A stretch of 64,000 nucleotides of DNA, taken from contig NZ_QGOL01000011.1 of the NCBI RefSeq assembly GCF_003259255.1, positions 186,001 through 250,000 on the forward strand. The letters run 5' to 3'. How positions within the stretch are numbered: the stretch's first letter is position 1; each line of letters opens with the position of its first letter. Source of the DNA: Algoriphagus litoralis. GTDB lineage: Bacteria; Bacteroidota; Bacteroidia; Cytophagales; Cyclobacteriaceae. Under the pieces are notes generated by a model. That model saw only the letters and a program-made list of their open reading frames with translations, ran no database searches and was not told the DNA's origin. The position numbers and the translations under genes were made by a program. Below, one piece after another: positions 53,589 to 61,553 of the stretch.

Positions 53589-54215
53589 ATGGTTTGGCAT
53601 ACCGTCCCTAAAGCTGTTCAACTCTTATTTCCAAAGCGGATTTGGACTGCGGATGGGTTGGAGAACCAAGTTTACCTCACTTTTGATGATGGGCCAGTTC
53701 CTGGAGTAACGGATTTTGTCCTCAATGAACTTGCAAAAAGAGGACAGCAAGCCACTTTTTTTTTGGTAGGGGATAACCTTCGGAAAAATCGGGCTTTAGG
53801 ACGCGAGATCATAGCATCGGGGCATCACATCGGCAATCATACCTTTAATCATCTGAATGGGTGGAAGACATCCGATCAGGATTATTTGAAAAATATTCAA
53901 GCTTTTGATCAGGAATTTGAAGCATCTCTTGGTCTCAAGACTGATCTCTTCCGTCCACCTTATGGATTGATTCGTAATTCGCAAGCCAAAGCGCTTCTAA
54001 AAACCAAGAAACTGATCATGTGGAATGTACTCTCCGGTGATTATGATCAGCGGATCCCAGGCAAACAGATTTTATCCAAAAGTATCGATCATACAAGATC
54101 TGGTAGTATCGTTGTTTTTCATGACCAAGAGAAAACTGTGGAGGTTCTTCCCAAAGTCCTTCCACCGTATCTTGATTTTTTGCTCGAAAGAGGGTTCATT
54201 ACCGGACTTTTGTAG
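53589..54215 (+). CDS. polysaccharide deacetylase (NodB domain)
   Basis: 208 residues. NodB motifs: 'LTFDDGPVPGVTDFVL' (Asp33/Asp34), 'SGHHIGNHTFNH' (His84, His88, metal ligands), 'FRPPYGLIR', 'MWNVLSGDYD' and 'GSIVVFHD'. It removes N- or O-acetyl groups from a polysaccharide such as peptidoglycan or poly-GlcNAc. There is no clear signal peptide, which is common for short members. It lies between two glycosyltransferases in the run. Confidence 0.9.
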   Translation: MVWHTVPKAVQLLFPKRIWTADGLENQVYLTFDDGPVPGVTDFVLNELAKRGQQATFFLVGDNLRKNRALGREIIASGHHIGNHTFNHLNGWKTSDQDYLKNIQAFDQEFEASLGLKTDLFRPPYGLIRNSQAKALLKTKKLIMWNVLSGDYDQRIPGKQILSKSIDHTRSGSIVVFHDQEKTVEVLPKVLPPYLDFLLERGFITGLL

Positions 54216-54217
54216 TC

Positions 54218-55318
54218 ATGATTTGGGTCGCTATTTTCTCCGGAATTCTGATTGTCCAGTATGTATTGCTGGTGTTTTTCCTGAAAATGAACTGGAAAAA
54301 TCATGCACGGAAAAAAAGTTTACTTCCAAAAGTTTCCGTTTTGGTAGCAGCTCGAAACGAAGAAGTTCACATTTTGAACTTGCTCCAAAGCCTAAGTGAC
54401 CTTGACTATCCCCCAGAATTGCTGCAGGTATTGCTTGCTGATGATCAAAGTGAGGATCGCACGGCTCAAATAATTAGGGAATGGGTTCAAAATGAAGGAA
54501 ATAGAACTCTGGTATCGATTGGTTCGATTGAGGGAACAAAAAATCCAACAAATGGGAAAGCAAATGCGCTGGCGATTCTGGGTCATCAAGCCACTGGAGA
54601 TTACTTTTTTTTCACAGATGCAGATTGTGAAGTGCCTGCCACTTGGATCAGAGAGGGAGTCAAATGTTTTGAGGGAGGAACAGGATTAGTGATTGGGATT
54701 ACACAGGTTCGCAGTCGAGGCTTCTTCGAACAAATGCAGGAGATCGATTGGTGGAATACTCTTGGCCTAGTGAAAGTGGTGACGGACTTGGAAATGCCGA
54801 CTACTGGACTTGGTAATAATATGGTCATCAGCAGAGCGGCCTATGAAGAGTGTGGTGGGTTTGATCAAATACCATTTTCACTTACTGAGGACCTTGAGAT
54901 CTCCAAATCCATCCATAAACAAGGATACAAAATCAGACATCAGGTCAGTGAGGATTTTCTGGTTCGGACAAAACCGGAAAATGGGTTAAAATCTCTGTTG
55001 AAACAGCGGAAACGATGGATGGCAGGAGCAATGACACTTTCAATTCCTTGGAAGATATTACTCAGTCTTCAGGTGCTTTTCTATCCTGCAATTTTGATCC
55101 TGATCGCTTTGGATTGGCAGGTTGGAGTTTTTATTTGGTGTATAAAAGCACTTGTTCAATCAGTTTTTCTCCAGTTTTTCTTAAAAAAAGCAGGGCAATC
55201 TAAAGGAGTTTTGGTGCTGATTCTTTTCGAGTTTTACCAGATTTGGAACCTTAGCCTGACGATTCTTTATTACTTTTGGCCCGGGAAAATAGAATGGAAA
55301 GCCCGAAAATACCCATGA
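54218..55318 (+). CDS. family 2 glycosyltransferase, membrane-bound
   Basis: 366 residues. N-terminal helix 1-22, GT-A domain with 'VSVLVAARNEEVHILNLLQSL', 'VLLADDQSEDRT', 'FFFTDADCEVPATW', 'LTEDLEISKSIHKQG' and 'LKQRKRWMAGAM', then C-terminal membrane helices. It is similar in length and order to the enzyme at 50985, so the two are likely paralogues. It overlaps tatD by 4 bases. It is probably part of a surface glycan or glycolipid pathway with the deacetylase. Confidence 0.88.
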   Translation: MIWVAIFSGILIVQYVLLVFFLKMNWKNHARKKSLLPKVSVLVAARNEEVHILNLLQSLSDLDYPPELLQVLLADDQSEDRTAQIIREWVQNEGNRTLVSIGSIEGTKNPTNGKANALAILGHQATGDYFFFTDADCEVPATWIREGVKCFEGGTGLVIGITQVRSRGFFEQMQEIDWWNTLGLVKVVTDLEMPTTGLGNNMVISRAAYEECGGFDQIPFSLTEDLEISKSIHKQGYKIRHQVSEDFLVRTKPENGLKSLLKQRKRWMAGAMTLSIPWKILLSLQVLFYPAILILIALDWQVGVFIWCIKALVQSVFLQFFLKKAGQSKGVLVLILFEFYQIWNLSLTILYYFWPGKIEWKARKYP

Positions 55319-56091
55319 ACCTGATCGATACACACGCACATATTTATTCCGCCAAGTTTGATTCCGATCGTGATGAGGTCATCGAAGAGATCCGACAGGC
55401 AGGGATAGAGCGGATCTATATGCCCAATGTTGATGTGGAAACGATTGACCGCATGCTGGAGTGTGAGTCACGCTACGGAGATCTCTGCGTGCCAATGATG
55501 GGCTTGCATCCTTGTGATGTCAAGGAGGATTTTGAGCAGCAACTCTATGTGATGGAAGGCTGGCTCAATTCGCGGGAATTTGCGGCAGTGGGAGAGATTG
55601 GCACCGATCTGTATTGGGACAAGACCAATTTTGACAGACAAAAGGAAGCGCTGCAGATCCAGCTCGGTTGGGCCAAGGCAAAGGGACTTCCTGTTGTTTT
55701 GCACTGCAGAGAATCGATTGATGAGACCATTGAGCTCCTAGAAAATGCGCAGAATGGATCACTTACGGGGATTTTTCATTGTTTTACGGGCTCACTTGAG
55801 CAAGCTAATAAGATTGTCAAATTGGGATTCTTGTTAGGAATAGGAGGAGTAGCCACATATAAGAATGGTGGACTTGACCAAGTTATTCCATTTATTGGTT
55901 TGGAAAATCTGGTTTTGGAGACAGACGCCCCTTATTTGGCCCCGGTTCCATACCGAGGAAAAAGAAATACTCCGGCCTATTTGCCTTCTATTGCTGAGCG
56001 GGTTGGGGATATGTTGCATATTTCCGCAGAAATTGTCGCTACGAAGACCAAGTCCAATGCATTGAATTTATTTAAGGAGATCAATTCATGA
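55315..56091 (+). CDS. tatD: TatD-family metal-dependent hydrolase
   Basis: 258 residues from the ATG at 55315, overlapping the previous stop (ATGA). Motifs: 'LIDTHAHIYSAKF', 'GLHPCDV', 'AVGEIGTDLYWDK', 'LPVVLHCRES', 'GIFHCFTGS' and 'VLETDAPYLAPVPYRGKRN'. It is a TIM-barrel metallohydrolase with 3'-5' DNase activity in characterised members. It is unlikely to be part of glycan synthesis despite the overlap. Confidence 0.94.
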   Translation: MNLIDTHAHIYSAKFDSDRDEVIEEIRQAGIERIYMPNVDVETIDRMLECESRYGDLCVPMMGLHPCDVKEDFEQQLYVMEGWLNSREFAAVGEIGTDLYWDKTNFDRQKEALQIQLGWAKAKGLPVVLHCRESIDETIELLENAQNGSLTGIFHCFTGSLEQANKIVKLGFLLGIGGVATYKNGGLDQVIPFIGLENLVLETDAPYLAPVPYRGKRNTPAYLPSIAERVGDMLHISAEIVATKTKSNALNLFKEINS

Positions 56092-57155
56092 ATTATAAAA
56101 TCGTACGTCTGAATACGGGACTGAAAACAGCCAGAACAGCTTCCGTTTTGATTATTTACACCGGAGGGACACTAGGTATGGCCTATGACGAATCCGGAGC
56201 ACTTGTACCTTTCAATTTTGGTCAAATCCTGGAAAAGATCCCTATCCTTTCCAATATGGATATTGCTATTACGGTGATCTCATTTCCTGAGCCGATCGAT
56301 TCTTCTAATGTGACCATGCGTCACTGGAAAGATATGTCCTATATCATCTATGAGAACTATGACAGTTATGACGGTTTTGTGGTTTTACATGGGACAGATA
56401 CTATGGCGTATTCCGCTTCCATGCTCAGTTATATGCTGCATGGGTTAAACAAACCAGTGATTTTTACCGGGGCGCAATTACCCATCTCAGCGATGCGATC
56501 TGATGCTAGGGAGAATCTGATGACGGCATTGGAAATAGCTACAGCTAAAATCAACGATCGACCGATAGTACCTGAGGTTTGTATTTTCTTCAATCACATG
56601 CTGCTGCGAGGCAATCGCTCCAAAAAAGTCCAAAGCATCCATTTCGATGCCTTCGAATCTGAAAACTATCCCTCTTTGGCTGAGGCAGGTATCGTCATTG
56701 ATTATAATATGAATGCAATCCGTCCTTTTGAAGCAAAGCGAAAATTGGTCAAAATGAATCATCTGGATAATCGGGTGATGATTTTAAAGTTGTTTCCGGG
56801 GATTACAGACAAAATAATGGACGCCTGCTTTAATATTGAGGGACTTCGGGGAGTGGTTTTGGAAACTTATGGTTCGGGAAATAGTCCTTCGGAATCTTGG
56901 TTTATGAAATCGCTAGATCGTGCTATTAAGAAGGGGCTGATTATTCTAAACGTCTCCCAGTGTAATGGGGGAAGAGTAATCCATGGGCGATATGAGACCA
57001 GTAAGGAGCTTTTGGCAGTTGGTGTGGTCAGTGGCGCTGATATGACTACTGAAGCTGCAGTGACCAAGCTTATGTTTTTATTGGGTCAAAATTATACCCG
57101 TGATGAGATTTGTCTCAAATTAACCCAATCCCTCGCCGGAGAGATCACCGCTTGA
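56088..57155 (+). CDS. ansA: type I L-asparaginase
   Basis: 355 residues, no signal peptide, so cytoplasmic. 'VLIIYTGGTLGMAYDE' holds the first catalytic Thr, and 'GFVVLHGTDTMAYSASMLSYML' the second Thr/Asp pair. 'PVIFTGAQLPISAMRSDARENL' and 'VVLETYGSGNSP' complete the site. It hydrolyses asparagine to aspartate. The ATG overlaps the tatD stop by 4 bases. Confidence 0.94.
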   Translation: MNYKIVRLNTGLKTARTASVLIIYTGGTLGMAYDESGALVPFNFGQILEKIPILSNMDIAITVISFPEPIDSSNVTMRHWKDMSYIIYENYDSYDGFVVLHGTDTMAYSASMLSYMLHGLNKPVIFTGAQLPISAMRSDARENLMTALEIATAKINDRPIVPEVCIFFNHMLLRGNRSKKVQSIHFDAFESENYPSLAEAGIVIDYNMNAIRPFEAKRKLVKMNHLDNRVMILKLFPGITDKIMDACFNIEGLRGVVLETYGSGNSPSESWFMKSLDRAIKKGLIILNVSQCNGGRVIHGRYETSKELLAVGVVSGADMTTEAAVTKLMFLLGQNYTRDEICLKLTQSLAGEITA

Positions 57156-57180
57156 TTTTGATTGAATTTTAGAATTGGGT

Positions 57181-57211
57181 TTGGAATCGGCGGGAATAAT
57201 AATTTTCTTTG
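57181..57211 (+). promoter_or_regulatory. candidate promoter of tRNA-Ser
   Basis: TTG (57181-57183), 20 bases, TTTCTTTG (57204-57211), one mismatch from TAnnTTTG, 35 bases before the tRNA. Confidence 0.4.
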
Positions 57212-57245
57212 CACTCCGATTCGCAAAATCTGCGAAAATCAACAC

Positions 57246-57333
57246 AGAGAGGTGTCCGAGTGGTTGAAGGAGCACGCCTGGAAAGTGTGTATACCCCTCA
57301 AGGGTATCGAGGGTTCGAATCCCTTCCTCTCTG
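57246..57333 (+). tRNA. tRNA-Ser(GGA)
   Basis: 88 bases with a class II layout. Acceptor AGAGAGG/CCTCTCT with discriminator G, anticodon stem CACGC/GTGTG with loop CTGGAAA (anticodon GGA, decoding UCC/UCU), a long variable arm (ATACCCC...GGGTAT), and a T arm with loop TTCGAAT. No encoded CCA. Confidence 0.95.
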
Positions 57334-57337
57334 CATG

Positions 57338-57378
57338 AAAAGCCAACTTTAGAAATGAAGTTGGCTTTTCTTTTTTTA
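57338..57378 (+). terminator. terminator after tRNA-Ser
   Basis: AAAAGCCAACTT / AAGTTGGCTTTT stem with a small loop, followed by CTTTTTTT. Confidence 0.85.
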
Positions 57379-57379
57379 A

Positions 57380-57879
57380 GTCCATACCGTATGTCAGAAA
57401 AAAGGCTGGGGAATCGAGACATGAATTTATTGAGGGATTGGACATTAGATTGAGATATGTCTGAGGGCTATTATTCTTGGGCTTTTCAAGAAAGGAAAGT
57501 GTTCAGGTGGATTTAGCCTCAGAATAGAATTTATTTTTCTTTAAATCTGAATAAAGGGTCACTTTTTCGCCAAAACAGAAAAAAGAGTTGGGTATTTTGA
57601 TAAAAAATGGATAAGCTTGAACCTCTTTAGATTTGTATAACGGACAAGAGGCAAAAAAGACCGTTATCCTATTTAAAAGAGCAGTTTCGAAAAAATTTTA
57701 AAACAGGTCATTCACTCCATTCGTGTAAAAATTGCCTCAAATTCGATTTAAACAGGGGATTCTTTCAAAAAAGTTAAAAGACCCCATTGTTTTTTGAATT
57801 TAAAAAATCATAACTTTAAAACTCGATTTTAATCTGGAAACCATTTAACCTTTATCAAAAGTCTAATTCAAAACAAATT
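57380..57879. other. 500-base AT-rich leader region before the ExbB operon
   Basis: No gene is seen. It contains a TAGATTTG element (57628-57635) followed at once by a 7-bp inverted repeat (ATAACGG 57637-57643, CCGTTAT 57661-57667). A second promoter candidate is TTG (57787-57789), 21 bases, TAACTTTA (57811-57818), 62 bases before the ATG of exbB. Confidence 0.5.
57787..57818 (+). promoter_or_regulatory. candidate promoter of the ExbB/ExbD operon
   Basis: TTG, 21-base spacer, TAACTTTA (one mismatch from TAnnTTTG). It fits the expected distance from the start codon at 57880. Confidence 0.35.
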
Positions 57880-58686
57880 ATGAGAAAGTTAATCGCTTTG
57901 TTCATGCTTGCAGGTATCATGTTTGTTCCTGTCTTTGCTAACGCACAAGATGCATCAGCAGATACTGCTGCTACAGAAGAAGTAACCCCTGCAGCTGAGC
58001 CTGCCGCTTCACCAACTATTGTTGACGACGAAATTGTCGCTGAGGAACAAAGCTTCCATCAAGTGATCAAGGAAAAATTCATCGAGGGAGATCCGCTTTA
58101 CATGACTCCAGTATTGATCTGTTTGATCTTGGGTCTTGCTATTGCTTTGGAAAGAATCATCTCTTTGAATTTGGCAACTACCAACACTAAGAAACTTATC
58201 TTGAAAGTGGAAGATGCACTTTCATCAGGTGGTATCGAAGCTGCAAAAGATGTGACTAGAAACACTAAAGGTCCTGTTGCTTCTATCTTTACCCAAGGTC
58301 TGATGAGATATTCTGAAGGTATCGAAATGGTAGAAAAATCTATCATCGCGTACGGTTCGGTAGAAATGGGACGTCTCGAAAAAGGTCTTGTTTGGATCTC
58401 GCTTTTCATCTCCCTTGCCCCGATGTTGGGTTTCATGGGTACTGTAATCGGTATGATCGGTGCCTTTGACTCAATCGAAGCTGCAGGTGATATCTCTCCA
58501 TCTTTGGTTGCTGGTGGTATCAAAATCGCACTTTTGACTACAGTTGCTGGTTTGATCGTTGCGATTATCCTTCAATTGTTCTACAACTACCTAGTAGCAA
58601 AAATTGACTCTTTGGTTAACGACATGGAAGACGCTTCTATCTCTTTGGTAGACGTATTGGTGAAGCATAAATTGACCGGTAAGTAA
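57880..58686 (+). CDS. exbB: MotA/TolQ/ExbB-family proton channel protein
   Basis: 268 residues. N-terminal signal-like segment ending ANAQ|D and an Ala/Glu-rich spacer, then three membrane helices of the ExbB core (about 68-85, 168-190, 208-235): 'PVLICLILGLAIALERII', 'LVWISLFISLAPMLGFMGTVIGMIGAFDSI', 'GGIKIALLTTVAGLIVAIILQLFYN'. It forms the proton channel that energises TonB-type transport or gliding-like processes. First gene of a four-gene operon with two ExbD genes. Confidence 0.92.
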   Translation: MRKLIALFMLAGIMFVPVFANAQDASADTAATEEVTPAAEPAASPTIVDDEIVAEEQSFHQVIKEKFIEGDPLYMTPVLICLILGLAIALERIISLNLATTNTKKLILKVEDALSSGGIEAAKDVTRNTKGPVASIFTQGLMRYSEGIEMVEKSIIAYGSVEMGRLEKGLVWISLFISLAPMLGFMGTVIGMIGAFDSIEAAGDISPSLVAGGIKIALLTTVAGLIVAIILQLFYNYLVAKIDSLVNDMEDASISLVDVLVKHKLTGK

Positions 58687-58743
58687 ACCGTAAGTCACTT
58701 TTGCTTAAATCAAATCCTATAATTTTAACAAAGAATCAATACT

Positions 58744-59073
58744 ATGGATACTTGGGATATATTGCTCTACGGGAGCTACGCACTGGTCGGAATTGGAGCT
58801 GTAGTTTCAGTTCTTATGCCACTCTTCAAATCACTTGACAATCCCAAAAGTTTACTAAAAACTGGGCTTGGTATAGTACTGATTTTGGTCTTATTCTTTG
58901 TGTGCTACAGCATTTCCAGCAACGAGGTACTTCCAAAATTCGAAAGTGATCCGTTTAACCTCACCCCTGCCATGTCTCAAATGGTTGGAGGTCTTATGAT
59001 CACTACTTATGTGTTAACTATCGTGGCTCTAGTAGGCATTGTAGTTACAGAATTTAATAAAGCTATCAAGTAA
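58744..59073 (+). CDS. small three-helix membrane protein between ExbB and ExbD
   Basis: 109 residues with three membrane helices at about 7-28, 38-58 and 78-105, and a short periplasmic loop 'NEVLPKFESDPFNLTPA' between helices 2 and 3. I do not recognise a named family. Its constant position between exbB and exbD genes suggests a structural or assembly role in the complex, which is inference from context. Confidence 0.8.
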   Translation: MDTWDILLYGSYALVGIGAVVSVLMPLFKSLDNPKSLLKTGLGIVLILVLFFVCYSISSNEVLPKFESDPFNLTPAMSQMVGGLMITTYVLTIVALVGIVVTEFNKAIK

Positions 59074-59077
59074 CAAA

Positions 59078-59713
59078 ATGGCAAGAAATAAAAGCAGAGC
59101 GACTACGGAGGTAAACGCAGGTTCGATGGCTGACATCGCATTCCTGCTTTTGATCTTCTTCCTCGTTACCACCACGATCGCTTCGGACAAGGGTATTTTG
59201 AATATTCTGCCTCCAAAGTTGGATCCAAATGTTCCGCCACCTGATATCAAGAAGAACGAACGTAACATCTTCAATATCTTGATCAACGCTAATGATGATT
59301 TGTTGGTCGAAGGAGAATATAGAAGAACAGCGGAAGGTCTAGATGAGGATATCAAAGATTTTGTGTTGAACTTCGGTGCACCTGATGAAGAGGCACAGGC
59401 TCTATTTAACTCTCTTCCAGCTTCTCTTCAAGCAAAGGCACTCAGAAGACCAGAGTCCTCAGATCATCCAGGTGAAGCTGTAGTTTCTATCAAAACTAAC
59501 CGTGGGACTAGCTATGAGTTATATTTGGAGGTTTTTGACCTTGCAAAAAAGGCTTATTTTGAAATCTACGGTGAGCGAGTAGGATTGACAGCTGATGAAT
59601 ATCGTGCACTTACTGGCGACGATGAAGCATCAAAATTGTTGCTAGACAGAGGCAAAGAGGGATTCCCTTTGGCGATTTCTATTGCAGAACCGGATAAAAT
59701 AGGAGGAAATTGA
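59078..59713 (+). CDS. exbD: ExbD/TolR-family protein (first)
   Basis: 211 residues. Short cytoplasmic N-terminus, a single helix 'MADIAFLLLIFFLVTTTIAS' with the conserved Asp of ExbD (in 'SMADIAF'), then a periplasmic domain longer than in E. coli ExbD (141 residues), with an insertion around 80-140. It pairs with ExbB in proton-motive-force transduction. It starts 4 bases after the small membrane protein. Confidence 0.92.
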   Translation: MARNKSRATTEVNAGSMADIAFLLLIFFLVTTTIASDKGILNILPPKLDPNVPPPDIKKNERNIFNILINANDDLLVEGEYRRTAEGLDEDIKDFVLNFGAPDEEAQALFNSLPASLQAKALRRPESSDHPGEAVVSIKTNRGTSYELYLEVFDLAKKAYFEIYGERVGLTADEYRALTGDDEASKLLLDRGKEGFPLAISIAEPDKIGGN

Positions 59714-59714
59714 T

Positions 59715-60176
59715 ATGGCAAAGTTTAAGAAAAAAACAAATACTTCTACAAGTATTCCTACTTCAGCTCTTCCCGATATTATCTTCATGTTGCTGTTCTT
59801 TTTCATGGTAACGACCGTATTGAGAGAGCAGGATCTATTGGTTGAGCAAAAAATTCCTCAAGCTTCTCAACTTCAAAAACTTCAGAAGAAAACTCTTATT
59901 TCTTACTTATATATCGGTAAGCCTAAGAATACGAGTTTGTATGGCTCTGAACCAAGAGTTCAAGCCAATGATGTTTTGATCAGCCCACCTGAAATTGTGC
60001 AGTGGGTGAATCAGGAGAGAGATTTGCTGCCTGAGTCAGATAGAGGATTTATCACCATCTCCATGAAAGTGGATAAAGACGTGAAAATGGGTCCAATTTC
60101 AGATGTTCAGACCGAATTGAGAAATGCTGATGCCAGAAGGGTTCTTTATGCATCCACAGGAAAAGTAATGAATTAA
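59715..60176 (+). CDS. exbD: ExbD/TolR-family protein (second)
   Basis: 153 residues. Lys-rich N-terminus, a helix 'ALPDIIFMLLFFFMVTTVL' with the conserved Asp, then a periplasmic domain 'LLVEQKIPQASQLQKLQKK' and beyond. It starts one base after the previous stop. Two distinct ExbD proteins per ExbB is usual in Bacteroidota and suggests a heteromeric complex. Confidence 0.92.
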   Translation: MAKFKKKTNTSTSIPTSALPDIIFMLLFFFMVTTVLREQDLLVEQKIPQASQLQKLQKKTLISYLYIGKPKNTSLYGSEPRVQANDVLISPPEIVQWVNQERDLLPESDRGFITISMKVDKDVKMGPISDVQTELRNADARRVLYASTGKVMN

Positions 60177-60196
60177 AAAATTCAATATTTATATTT

Positions 60197-60226
60197 AAAG
60201 CCATTCGCTCAGCGAATGGCTTTTTT
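60197..60226 (+). terminator. terminator of the ExbB/ExbD operon
   Basis: AAAGCCATTCGC / GCGAATGGCTTT forms a perfect 12-bp stem with loop TCA, followed by Ts. Confidence 0.92.
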
Positions 60227-60237
60227 GTTGATAAGCT

Positions 60238-61551
60238 ATGAAACCTCTTCTCTCAAATAAAAATAAAGTTCATGGTGCTTGGGCCATGTACGATTGGGCC
60301 AATTCTGTATATAGTTTGGTCATTACCTCTACTATTTTCCCCGTCTATTACAATAGTGTCACTAAAGGTATTGATGGATCCGATAAGGTTGACTTTTTCG
60401 GGTGGGAGGTAGTCAATACTGTATTGTATTCCTATTCTATCTCATTCTCCTATTTGGTAATTGCGATTTTTTCGCCACTGCTTTCGGGTATTGCTGATGC
60501 TTCCGGAAAGAAGCTTTTTTTCATGAAAGTATTTGCTTACATGGGTTCAGTGGCATGTATTGGATTATTCTTTTTTGATGGGGATAACTTGGAGTTTGGA
60601 ATATTTTGTAGTGTGATGGCTAGTATTGGCTACGCTGGAAGTATCGTATTCTATAATGCGTATTTACCCGAAATAGCTGAGGAGCATGAGTATGATTTCC
60701 TCAGTGCAAAGGGATTTGCTCTGGGGTATATTGGGAGTGTGATCTTGCTTGTTTTTAACCTTGCCATGATTCAGTTTCCTGATTTTTTTGGAGTTCCAGA
60801 GGGAAGTTTCGCTGCCCGTTTTTCATTTTTAATCACTGGATTATGGTGGGCTGGGTTTTCACAAATTCCATTTCGGATTTTGCCTAAAAACCCTTACAAA
60901 AAGAAGATAAAAAGTGAATTTTTGATTAAAGGATATCAGGAAATTCAAGAGGTTTTCTCTCAAGTTCGTCAGTTCCCTGTGATGAAACGATTCTTGGCTT
61001 CTTTCTTCTTTTATTCCATGGGTGTTCAGACAGTCATGTACTTAGCCGCATCATTTGGAGATAAAGAACTTGGTCTGCCGGGAGATCAGCTGATACTTAC
61101 TGTTTTGATTATTCAATTTGTTGCGATTGGTGGTAGCTATCTTTTTGCATTTATATCCAAGGTGTTTGGCAATAAGATCAGCCTTATGGTTATGGTTTTA
61201 ATTTGGGTGGGAATATGTGGTGCTGCATATTATGTTTATTCTGTCTATGAGTTTTATGCACTTGCATTTGTAGTAGGGATGGTTATGGGAGGGATTCAAT
61301 CACTCTCTCGCTCAACTTTTTCCAAACTTATTCCAGAAGAAACCACCAAACATGCCTCTTTCTTTAGTTTTTATGACGTCACCGAAAAGCTTGCAATAGT
61401 GATCGGTACGTTTACTTATGGTGCGATTGAACAATTAACAGGAAGTATGCGAAATAGTGCGGTTTCATTGGGTGTATTCTTTTTAGTAGGACTTGGATTT
61501 TTGATTTTGGTGACTATTCCCAAGCAATCTATTATCCAGCAAAAAGTCTAA
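60238..61551 (+). CDS. UMF1/Atg22-like MFS transporter
   Basis: 437 residues with about 12 membrane helices. The N-terminal 'GAWAMYDWANSVYSLVITSTIFPVYY' is the UMF1 (Atg22-related) signature, and 'GYIGSVILLVFNLAMIQF' and 'GVQTVMYLAASFGDKELGL' fit. Members are thought to export small molecules such as amino acids; the substrate here is unknown. The next gene follows after two bases. Confidence 0.88.
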   Translation: MKPLLSNKNKVHGAWAMYDWANSVYSLVITSTIFPVYYNSVTKGIDGSDKVDFFGWEVVNTVLYSYSISFSYLVIAIFSPLLSGIADASGKKLFFMKVFAYMGSVACIGLFFFDGDNLEFGIFCSVMASIGYAGSIVFYNAYLPEIAEEHEYDFLSAKGFALGYIGSVILLVFNLAMIQFPDFFGVPEGSFAARFSFLITGLWWAGFSQIPFRILPKNPYKKKIKSEFLIKGYQEIQEVFSQVRQFPVMKRFLASFFFYSMGVQTVMYLAASFGDKELGLPGDQLILTVLIIQFVAIGGSYLFAFISKVFGNKISLMVMVLIWVGICGAAYYVYSVYEFYALAFVVGMVMGGIQSLSRSTFSKLIPEETTKHASFFSFYDVTEKLAIVIGTFTYGAIEQLTGSMRNSAVSLGVFFLVGLGFLILVTIPKQSIIQQKV

Positions 61552-61553
61552 TT

